Positions 55,209 to 64,000 of a DNA stretch of 64,000 nucleotides are shown piece by piece; the first letter of the stretch is position 1; each line of letters starts with the position of its first letter. This DNA comes from Henckelia pumila (lineage: Eukaryota; Streptophyta; Magnoliopsida; Lamiales; Gesneriaceae). The position numbers and the translations under genes are program-made. The notes under the pieces are model-generated. The model worked only from the letters and a program-made list of their open reading frames with translations. It ran no database searches and was not told the origin of the DNA. The stretch is taken from the NCBI RefSeq assembly GCF_033568475.1, contig NW_027331831.1, positions 2,542,001 through 2,606,000 on the forward strand. Reading direction: 5' to 3'.

Positions 55209-56092
55209 TGATATACCTCAATAAAGTGATCTCCTTGGATGAACTGAAGAAGCTCCTCCAAATAAAAGATGAACTGCTGCTGACCTAAAACCACTAACAA
55301 GAGTATTAAGGGGGGCCGGAAGGTGTTCCGGCGTATCCCCTCCGACGCTCAAGTCAGATACTAGGATAGCGAAAATATAGAGAGTGGTGTGTGCACCCGA
55401 GTGAAAAATTAGGATCCAAATAATGAAAGTGAACCTGTTATTTATAGGAGAGAGCTCCGGATTTAGCACCTACCTTCCTTATCAAGGATCCGCAAATCTC
55501 GGGATCATAATCCCGAATCTTTAGGCTGAGATCTCGCCCGAATCTTATCTGACAAAGGAAATAACAATACACTTAATTTGAGCTGAACTGTCATCATGAA
55601 GACGCTATACTGCTGCTCTCCCTGAGATCATATATGGAAAAGGGGTGAGTGAGTTATTGCTGAACCCCTGAACTCAACCTGCACACTGATCCTAACATCT
55701 TAGCTAGCTCATCAAGGTTGTCCAATCCCTCTACTAAGCTAACTCCCTACTGAAATCAAGGCTGAGATGAACTCCAGAGCTCCCAACCTAAGATGGAGAT
55801 GATGGTGGAGGAGTTTGGATGAGCTCCTGAGCTCCCGAGCTGAGCTCCCGAACCAAGCTGGATGATAGTGGTGGAGGAGTTTGGCTGAGCTGCCGAGCTC
55901 CCGACCCGAGCTGGATGATGATGGTGGAGCTTGATTGAGCTCCCGAGCTGAGCTCCCGACCCGAGCTGGATGATGGTGGTGGAGCTTGACTGAGCTCCCG
56001 AGCTGACCCCCTGGACGATTTTGGCTAGCTAAGTATTGATCTTTACCTTAGGGTCGTCTATGAGCTGAGGTGATTTCCTCTTCGGGGTATCA
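55209..56092 (-). repeat. Tat LTR shared between a deleted element and element 2
   Basis: A complete 884-bp LTR, TGATATACC...GGTATCA. Its left side carries CCAAT, the base pairs expected next to a PBS, as if it were the 5' LTR of an element to the left. Its right side carries the PPT and antisense gene, as the 3' LTR of the element to the right. Confidence 0.85.
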
Positions 56093-56109
56093 CAAGTCCC
56101 TCCCATAAA
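56093..56109 (-). other. Polypurine tract of Tat element 2
   Basis: Minus strand GGGAGGGACTTG beside the LTR, identical in position and sequence to 1574-1590. Confidence 0.75.
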
Positions 56110-56302
56110 AGTCGAATTGAGGTCAAAGACTCGAAATTCCTTTTTATGCTGAGATGACCCTAAATGGATGCCGAGCTGAGGTGCCTCACCAAGCCCAGCT
56201 GTCATTCTGGCAAGTACTATGTAACGGTAACTTTTTGAATACTACTCGATCTGAGCCGTCCACCTGTCCCAAGATCAACGACCTGGATTGATCCGAGCTT
56301 TC

Positions 56303-56311
56303 TATTAATAG
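56303..56311 (+). promoter_or_regulatory. TATA-like box of the antisense gene (element 2)
   Basis: TATTAATAG lies 151 bp before the start codon, aligned with TATAAATAG of element 1. It is weaker than the element 1 box by one base. Confidence 0.4.
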
Positions 56312-56453
56312 GCCTCACTGTAAAAATTTCATTTTCACTTTCTCCGTCTCTTGTTTTTGTGAATTCTCTCTTGAATTCCTTTTTTTTTCGAGCTCCTTTG
56401 CTTTCCTTCCTTTCCTAAAGTTTCCGAGCTCCCTAAGTAAGTAAACACTCCTC

Positions 56454-58504
56454 ATGGCTACTTCTTTCCGAGCTCATTCTGGGAGCTCAGACGAAGTATT
56501 TGCTGAGGTGGATCGATTTGATTCCCTCACTCTTACTGCAGGAGAGCCTACAGGCCAGGACCCTGCTTTCGCATCATCCCCCGCTCAGGATGATGACCTG
56601 GGCTACGACCCTGAAACCCCTGTGGTGCCGTGGTATGAGCAATACCCCTCCGAGCTGGATGCTTCGGATGAGGACAAGATAAGAGCTCTATCCCACGCCC
56701 CTAAAAATTATGAGTTTATCATTCCTGACCCCACAGACCGAGCTAACCACCCTCCTCCAGGGTATTATACTTTTTATTTAGATCAGCTGGAGGCAGGTCT
56801 TAGATTTCCCCTCCCCTTACTTTTCCAACAGCTCAGCCGATATTATGAGCTTCACCTAGGACAGTTCACCCCCAACTCCTTTCGAACTCTTTGTAGTTTT
56901 GTAGTTCTTTTTAGGACTCTGGGCTTCGAAGTTAACTGTTTTACCATTTGTAACTTCTTGCTGCCCAAACGTTCTGAGGAGGGCCCCTTTTTCTTTTCCT
57001 GCCGACCCAATTGCGAATTTTTTAAGGGTTCTCCCAGCTCCAATAAAAATTGGAAAAATGCCTTATTTTTTGTATGTCCCTCCGACGATTGGGACATGTG
57101 TTCTTCTTGGAGGGATGTTCTCCCACTCCTACCTGTTCCCGCCCCGGGCTTTCGTCAAGGGGAATTGTTTACTGGAGCCCAAAGGGCTATAGGGGGAAGG
57201 TGCTTTGATGTCTCTGCCCTTTTGGCAGAGGACCTGCTCTACCACCATGGGCTCAGCTCGGCAGATGTTTCCGTTCGAGGAAACTTAGGTACGGCCCTTC
57301 CCCCGCCCGTGCTCCGCTTTACTAATGTTATGCTATCTCATTTCTTGTCCTGACCTTCCCTATGTCTCGTGCAGAAAAAAGGGTTATGGACTCAGCCATG
57401 AAAAGAATGTTGGAGAAGAAGAAAACAACTGCCCCATCAGGGAGCCGGGCTGCAGGGAGCTCAGCCAAATCTAAAGCCCCTTCACCACGGGCCACTAGCA
57501 AGCCTGAGCCTTCTGCCACCCCGTCCAAAGGCTCGAAAAGGCGGGCACCGTCAAGCCCTCACCCGGAGGTAGTGGAGCTGGACTCCAGTAAGTCTTCTAT
57601 TCTGGAGGTGGCGCCCCTTCGTCAGTTCAGGGCAGAGAAGCCTCAGACTCCCGTGGTCCGGTGCAGGACCAATTTCTTCGAAATGTACCACGATGCCCTG
57701 CGCATTGTGGGGGTCGGGCCTACTCCAACGGCTGGTTCAGTCCTCCGGGATATGATTTCCCAGGCTGATACCGATTATGTGAAAAGCCTTGGATGGGCTG
57801 AGCTGATGCAATGTTCTAACACTGCCTCAGCTGAGGTAACCTTCCATTGTTCATTACTTTATGTTCTTCTTTTATAATCTCTTTTAATTGTTCTTTTCCT
57901 TTCCTAGGCTGCTGTCCTGAACGCCGAGATGTCCCTCCGAGCTTCCATGACTCGAAAGCAACTTTCTAAGGATGCCCGAGGTTATGAAGCTCATTTTGCT
58001 GAGCTTAACCAGTTAGCGGAGGACGCGAAGCTTGGTTATGAGAAGGAGGTAGCCAATCTCCGAGCCCAGATGGAGGAAATGAGGATGGGCTTCCAAGCTG
58101 AGCGGCTGAAGCATCAAAGTGACCTCCGGGTCTCCGAGGTGCAGAAGGAGAATCTTCGGAGCGAACTCAAGGGGTCCCATGATCAACTTGCTCAGGCCCT
58201 TCAAGAACTGGAAGAGTCCCGAGCTGAGCTTTCCAAGGGAGCTGAAGGCTTCAAGGAGGCATTCTTGAAGTCCGATGAGTATATGGATGAGGTGGCTGCC
58301 CAAGCCTATGGTTATCTGGCCAAAGGGTTCGACGGCTGCACTCAGCAGTTCAGGGCGCCAGGATATCCTCCTGAAGGGACCCCTGTGGACTTCCTGGACT
58401 TAGACGGGTTTGCCCTCTCCTTTACCTCAGCAGAGGCAGCAAAAGAGGATGGGGGCGCAGATGAACAGGGTGAGGATGAGGGCGAGGGAGAGAATGAAAG
58501 TTAG
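56454..58504 (+). CDS. Intact three-exon gene antisense to Tat element 2 (gypsy-type 'putative transposase'-like protein)
   Basis: Exons 56454-57288, 57375-57835 and 57908-58504 join through GT-AG introns (86 bp, phase 1; 72 bp, phase 0) into 631 codons with no internal stop. Residues ~40-280 are a conserved globular region (SHAPKNYEFIIPDP, FPLPLLFQQLSRYYELHLGQ) resembling the plant domain labelled putative gypsy-type transposon. Residues ~280-360 are Lys/Ser/Pro/Ala-rich and basic. Residues ~435-560 form a coiled coil, followed by a conserved AQAYGYLAKGFDGC region and an acidic Glu/Gly tail. Tat elements are known to carry antisense extra ORFs; their function is unknown. Without splicing the frame ends at 57351-57353. 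It is convergent with pol, with repeat arrays between. Confidence 0.85.
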
Positions 58505-58639
58505 TTTAGGGTTTTTGTGGATGTAAACATTTAAATTTTTGCCTTCTTACGCTAGTTTATTTTCTTTACATTTTCCTTAGTCTTCATAATTCAAACAGAC
58601 CTCCTTAACCTTCCCCGATGAGATGAGCTATGCTCCTTA

Positions 58640-59700
58640 AGGAAAGCGTAGTAAACATTAAAAATAAAACCAACACTCGACGGTGAACCGAGCTGAGCTC
58701 CCTAAGAGGAGGTAAGATTAATTCTTCAAAATAGGCTCACCCGAAGGTAAGCTGAGCTGAGCTCCCTGAAGGGAAATAAGATTAGAATTTTTTAAAAATA
58801 AACTAACACCCAAAAGTGTCGAGCTGAGCTGAGCTCCCCGGGGAGAGCACAGTACGGATTTAAAAATAAACTAACATCCGGAGGCGCTGAATAGAGCTGA
58901 GCTCCCTAAGGGGAGCAAAGTACTTGTTTAAAAATAAACTAACACCCGGAGGCGTTGAACAGAGCTGAGCTCCCTAAGGGGAGCAAAGTACTTGTTTAAA
59001 AATAAACTAACACCCGGAGGCGTTGAACAGAGCTGAGCTCCCTAAGGGGAGCAAAGTACTTGTTTTAAAATAAACTAACACCCGGAGGCGTTGAACAGAG
59101 CTGAGCTCCCTAAAGGGAGCAAAGTACTTGTTTAAAAATAAACTAACACCCGGAGGCGTTGAACAGAGCTGAGCTCCCTAAGGGGAGCAAAGTACTTGTT
59201 TTAAAATAAACTAACACCCGGAGGCGTTGAACAGAGCTGAGCTCCCTAATGGGAGCAAAGTACTTGTTTAAAAATAAACTAACACCCGGAGGCGTTGAAC
59301 AGAGCTGAGCTCCCTAAGGGGAGCAAAGTACTTGTTTAAAAATAAACTAACACCCGGAGGCGTTGAACAGAGCTGAGCTCCCTAAGGGGAGCAAAGTACT
59401 TGTTTAAAAATAAACTAACACCCGGAGGCGTTGAACAGAGCTGAGCTCCCTAAGGGGATCAAAGTACTTGTTTGCATTGAACAGAGCTGAGCTCCCTAAG
59501 GGGAGCAAAGTACTTGTTTTAAAATAAACTAACACCCGGAGGCGTTGAACAGAGCTGAGCTCCCTAAGGGGAGCAAAGTACTTGTTTTAAAATAAACTAA
59601 CATCCGGAGGCGCTGAACAGAGCTGAGCTCCCTAAGGGGAGCAAAGTACTTGTTTTAAAATAAACTAACACCCGGAAGCCGAGCTGAGCTACCAGAGCCA
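58640..59700. repeat. ~68-bp minisatellite array, element 2 (about 14 copies)
   Basis: Unit AAATAAACTAACACCCGG, then AGGCGTTGAACAGAGCTGAG, then CTCCCTAAGGGGAGCAAAG and TACTTGTTT. Compared with element 1 the unit has fixed CTAAC for CCAAC, GGCG for GGTG and GAACAGAG for GAACTGAG. The first copies are the most diverged. One unit near 59460-59480 is shortened. Confidence 0.9.
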
Positions 59701-59999
59701 AGCTGAGCTGCCGGAGCCGAGCTGAGCCTCTGGAACCAAACTTCCGACCTGACCTGAAATATGTTCTCAGATCGCCTAAATGGACTCCCGAGCTCCCGAG
59801 CTCCCCAGCCAAAATTCCTTGACCGCCAGCTCATCTACATGAGAGCACTATGAAGTGACCCTTCATAATTATCTAGCGCGTGCTTAATTAACTTGCTAAC
59901 ACCATTTGTACTTGAGTATCTAAAATGAGCTAAGGGCTGAAATCAAAGTGCCGTAACTGAACTGAGCCCAAAAATCAGGGTCGAGGTGACTAGACTAAG
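59701..59999. other. Spacer between the two arrays of element 2
   Basis: About 300 bp, similar to 5030-5310 in element 1. It carries more GAGCTGAGCT words but no tandem order and no gene. Confidence 0.6.
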
Positions 60000-61275
60000 G
60001 TAGAGAGCTGAACCTAAGTCAGGGGCCTAAGAGGCGTGACTAAAGTGATGAGCTGAACCAAAGTCAGGGGCCTAAGAGGCGTGACTAAGGTGATGAGCTG
60101 AACCAAAGCCAGGGGCCTAAGAGGCGTGACTAAGGTGATGAGCTGAACCAAAGCCAGGGGCCTAAGAGGCGTGACTAAGGTGATGAGCTGAACCAAAGTC
60201 AGGGGCCTAAGAGGCGTGACTAAGGTGATGAGCTGAACCAAAGCCAGGGGCCTAAGCGGCGTGACTAAGATGATGAGCTGAACCAAAGCCAGGGGCCTAA
60301 GAGGCGTTACTAAGGTGATGAGCTGAACCAAAGCCAGGGGCTTAAGGAGCGTGACTAAGGTGATGAGCTGAACCAAAGTCAGGGGCTCAAGGAGCGTGAC
60401 TAAGGTGATGAGCTGAACCAAAGTCAGGGGCTCAAGGAGCGTGACTAAGGTGATGAGCTGAACCAAAGCCAGGGGCTCAAGGAGCGTGACTAAGGTGATG
60501 AGCTGAACCAAAGTCAGGGGCTCAAGGAGCGTGACTAAGGTGATGAGCTGAACCAAAGTCAGGGGCTCAAGGAGCGTGACTAAGGTGATGAGTTGAACTA
60601 AAGTCAGGGGCTCAAGGAGCGTGACTAAGGTGATGAGCTGAACCAAAGTCAGGGGCTCAAAGAGCGTGACTAAGGTGATGAGCTGAACCAAAGTCAGGGG
60701 CTCAAGGAGCGTGACTAAGGTGATGAGCTGAACCAAAATCAGGGGCTCAAGGAGCGTGACTAAGGTGATGAGCTGAACCAAAGTCTGGGGCTCAAGGAGC
60801 GTGACTAAGGTGATGAGCTGAACCAAAGTCAGGGGCTCAAGGAGCGTGACTAAGGTGATGAGCTGAACCAAAGTCAGGGGCTCAAGGAGCGTGACTAAGG
60901 TGATGAGCTGAACCAAAGTCAGGGACTCAAGGAGCGTGACTAAGGTGATGAGCTGAACCAAAGCCAAGGGCTCAAGGAGCGTGACTAGGGTGATGAGCTA
61001 AACCAAAGTCAGGGGCTCAAGGAGCGTGACTAAGGTGATGAGCTGAACCAAATTCAGGGGCTCAAGGAGCGTGACTAAGGTGATGAGCTGAACCAAAGTC
61101 AGGGGCTCAAGGAGCGTGACTAAGGTGATGAGCTGAGCCAAAGCCAGGGGCTCAAGGAGCGTGACTAAGGTGATGAGTTGAACCAAAGTCAGGGGCTCAA
61201 GGAGCGTGACTAAGGTGATGAGCTGAACCAAAGTCAGGGACTCAAGGAGCGTGACTAAGGTGATGAGCTGAGGCA
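60000..61275. repeat. 45-bp minisatellite array, element 2 (about 28 copies)
   Basis: An exact 45-bp period from about 60003 to 61262. The first ~7 units have CCTAAGAGGC, as in element 1. One unit near 60335-60350 has the intermediate CTTAAGGAGC, and all later units have CTCAAGGAGC. The minus strand stays open in one frame for 317 codons plus 92 codons of a 15-residue repeat. Confidence 0.95.
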
Positions 61276-61374
61276 CATTTACATCAATATTTCTGAAAAA
61301 ATAACTGTTTATAGATAAACGTAGAAGGTAGCTTGCATGAATTACAACTTAAAGGAAAATTTAACTTGCAACAT

Positions 61375-64000
61375 TTAAGAATAATATTTGTGTAAATTGT
61401 AAGCGCTCCAAGGTCTCTTCAACATCTTTTCTTTTGAATCCTCTAAGTAGTAAGCATCCGAACTGAGCCTCATCACCACCTTATATGATCCTTCCCATTT
61501 AGGGTCGAGCTTCCCTACAGCCACCTCCTAAAATTTTCTCAGCACCAAATCTCCTACCTGGAAACCCTTCCTGCGCACCTGACGATTATAGGACCGAGCT
61601 ATCCTGTTCTTGTATGCCTCCATCCTGATAGCAGCAGCTTCTCTCTTTTCACCCAAAAAGTCTAAATCTTCCATCCTCCTCTTTCCATTTTCCTCATCAT
61701 AGAAAATGATCCGAGCCGACTCCTCTCGAATTTCTGCTGGCAGGACGGCCTCGTTTCTGTACACCATACTAAATGGAGTCTCTCCAGTCCCAATTCTTGG
61801 TGTGGTACGATATGACCATAACACACTAGGGAGCTCTTCCACCCAATTTCCCTGGGCTTGGCCCAAACGCGTCTTCAAGCTTTGCACCAAAGACCTATTA
61901 GTCACCTCCACCTGACCATTACTCTGAGGATAATGGACAGATGTGAAGTGTTGCTGAATTTTCATTTTTTTACCTTGCACTCGAGCCCCTTGAAACTGCC
62001 TCTCATTGTCAGATATGAGCTTACGTGGTACTCCAAATCTGCACACAATATTCTTCCACAGAAATTTCAAGACTTCCCCTTCAGTGATTCGAGCTAAAGC
62101 CTCTGCCTCAACCCATTTAGAGAAGTAATCAATAGCAACCAGCAAGAATTTCTTTTGAGCTGGGGCTGGAGGGAAAGGACCCACAATATCAATTCCCTAT
62201 TGATCGAAAGGACATGCTGCTACTATCCCTTTCATTAACGCTGCTGGTTGGTGCTGAAGTCTACTATGTCTTTGACAACTATCACAAGAAGTTACCAAAG
62301 TTATGGCATCTTTCAGAATAGTGGGCCAAAAATATCCCGCCAGGAGAACCTTACGGGCTAGAGAATAAGACCCTAAATGATTACCACAACACCCCTCGTG
62401 TATCTCCTTTAGGACATAATGAGCTTCCTTGGGGCCTAAACACTTGAGAAGAGGTCCGACAAATGACCTCTTATAAAGAACTCCCTCCATCATCACAAAG
62501 CGGAGACTCCTTTGTTTCAACCGATATGCCTTCTTCAGATCCTTTGGTAACTCACCCTTCTCCATGTAATCCAAGAGCTCCTTTCTCCAGTCACTCTCTT
62601 CCTGAGCTAATGGTGCGAGCTCCGTAGAGGGTGTCAATTCCACTTGCATGACAACTTCCCTGGTCTTTCAGTTATGAAGTGAGCTAGCCATCTTGGCGAG
62701 ATAATCTGCTTTTTCATTGCCCTCCCTCGGAATTTGTTCAAACAATACCTCATCAAAGAAACCCTTAGCTTCCTCTATCGCCCTCATATATTCCTTCAGC
62801 TTTTTATTTTTGACTTCATACGTTCCATTCACCTGCTGGGCTACTAACTGTGAATCAGAATAGAGGTGTACCCGAGCTGCCCCAGCTTGCTTAGCTGCTC
62901 GGAGGCCAATCAACACAGCCTCATACTCTGCTTCGTTATTAGAAGCTCGAAAATCCAACCTAACTGCCAATCGGATCTCATCTCCACGAGGGGAGATAAA
63001 AAACACCCCCACCCCACATCCGTCACTATTAGAAGAGCCGTCAACGTATACTTTCCACAAATCCTCTGCTTCCATATGTCTCGTTTCGGCAAGAAAATCA
63101 GCTAACGCCTGGGCCTTAACGGCCGTCCTTGGTTCATACTGGATATCATACTCACTGAGCTCCGTAGTCCACTTTACCAACCTTCCCAAAATATCAACTC
63201 GAGTTAATATCCTCCCAATATGGCTGTTGGTTAGCACCACAATAGGATGTGATAGAAAGTAAGGTCTGAGCTTCCTTGTTGTCATAACCAAGGCTAATGC
63301 TAACTTTTCCACCTCTGAATATCGAAGTTCTGCACCCTTAAGGGCATGTGAGAAGAAATAGATAGGGTGTTGAGCTGTTCTCTCCTGCCTAATAAGTACT
63401 GAGCTAACGGCCCCTTCCAAAGCTGATAAGTAGATGTACAATGGTTCACCAGGAATTGTCTTAGCCAACACAGGGAGTTCAGCTAAGTAGCTTTTTAAGT
63501 CATCAAATGCCTTCCCGCATTCATCATCCCATTCAAACTTCTTGGCTTTGCGAAGAACCTTGAACAAAGGTAAGCTTCTATGGGCTGATCTTGATATAAA
63601 TCGAGACAAAGCTGCAATCCTTCCTGCCAACCTTTGAACTTCTTGCAAGTTACGGGGAGCAGACATAGATCGAATAGCCTGCACCTTCTCAGGATTGGCC
63701 TCTATGCCCCTCTCAGTAACCATATACCCCAAAAACTTACCTCCCCTGACTCCGAATACACACTTCTTCAGATTAAGCTTCACCCGATAAGCCCTCAAAG
63801 TCGAGAAAGTCTCCTCAAGGTCGGCCAGCAACCCCACATCATCCTGAGACTTTACCAGAATATCATCTACATAAACTTCCACATTTCTGCCAATTTGGGA
63901 GGCAAACACTCTGTCCATGAGTCTTTGATAAGTGGCCCCTGCATTCTTCAAACCAAAAGGCATCACTTTGTAACAAAAAGTTCCATGAGAGGTGGTGAAA
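61375..64000 (-). pseudogene. Tat element 2 pol: RT (partial), RNase H, second RNase H, integrase
   Basis: The minus strand enters the window inside RT (FTTSHGTFCYKVM upstream of MPFGLKNAGATYQRL) and ends at TAA 61375-61377 after the PWSAYNLHKYY-type terminus. RT YVDD, both RNase H domains (second one starting YVDGSSNSDG) and integrase acidic residues (DIVGPF, ISDNERQF, NGQVEVTN) are present. Stops are TGA 62668-62670 and TAG 62197-62199, both at former Trp codons, and TAG 61528-61530 at a former Gln codon. Six bases are missing in integrase relative to element 1 (RVQ-GKKMKIQ). Confidence 0.9.

Larger units (their letters stand above)
56093..64000 (-). mobile_element. Ty3/gypsy Tat-lineage retrotransposon, element 2 (internal part, runs off the window)
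   Basis: Same plan as element 1: PPT, intact antisense gene, ~68-bp array, 45-bp array, then pol on the minus strand. The window ends inside RT, so protease, gag, PBS and the 5' LTR lie beyond 64000. Sequence differs from element 1 throughout, making these two separate members of one family. Confidence 0.9.

Noticed and set aside
54907..56030. Possible separate tandem satellite of GAGCTCCCGAGCTGAGCT words
   Set aside because: These belong to the internal repeats of the two adjacent Tat LTRs, not an independent array.
60014..61276. Long minus-strand ORFs of 317 and 92 codons
   Set aside because: They are produced by the 45-bp tandem repeat whose length is a multiple of three; no start context, domain or independent support.
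1..64000. CRISPR arrays, rRNA operons, bacterial-type operons or tRNA genes
   Set aside because: None is present. The tRNA-complementary words are retroelement primer sites, and the 5S-like block belongs to the Cassandra LTR.

Overview
The window is nuclear DNA of a flowering plant, most likely a eudicot. Three host genes have GT-AG introns and clear plant families, the spacers are AT-rich, and most of the rest is plant-type LTR retrotransposons plus an endogenous plant pararetrovirus. There is no bacterial-style operon, CRISPR array or rRNA/tRNA gene. The species cannot be named from the sequence alone.

Layout. 694-11007 is a complete Ty3/gypsy element of the Tat lineage on the minus strand, with 5-bp target duplications (CATCC), two ~880-bp LTRs, a PBS, a PPT, a decayed gag-pol with a large gag deletion, two tandem-repeat blocks, and a decayed gene running antisense to gag-pol. 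11520-18150 holds a decayed but nearly complete endogenous caulimovirid, opened at the coat-protein/polymerase boundary. Three host genes follow: a SEUSS-like transcriptional adaptor (SLK2 type, nine coding exons, 20126-24979, +), a PP2-A-type F-box/lectin gene (three exons, 25575-28525, -) and a BIG BROTHER-type RING-H2 ubiquitin ligase (seven coding exons, 38888-41866, -). Between the last two lies about 10 kb of AT-rich DNA with a diverged repeat cluster, microsatellites, a TRIM-like fragment and a perfect-looking fold-back element.

43784-64000 is a nest. A second Tat element family member starts at 43784. Its first LTR is split by a full-length chromovirus (43967-54124, 2.66-kb LTRs) and by a solo LTR of a Cassandra-type TRIM carrying a 5S-rRNA-like promoter (54128-54506). 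After that LTR comes a nearly internal-less junction to another Tat LTR (55209-56092), and then an internal region running off the right edge.

The most notable system is the gene carried antisense inside the Tat elements. In the second element (56454-58504) it is intact: three exons, two GT-AG introns, a predicted 630-residue protein ending in a coiled coil, and a TATA-like box beside the 3' LTR. The first element holds the same gene with the same two introns but four premature stops. Because the introns are in the opposite sense to the retrotransposon genomic RNA, they would survive retrotransposition. A second unusual point is an intron-like 202-bp segment between gag and protease of the chromovirus. 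Read through, it ends Gag five codons beyond the junction; removed, it joins Gag to protease. All exon boundaries were worked out by hand from splice signals, reading-frame continuity and family similarity; no database search was run.
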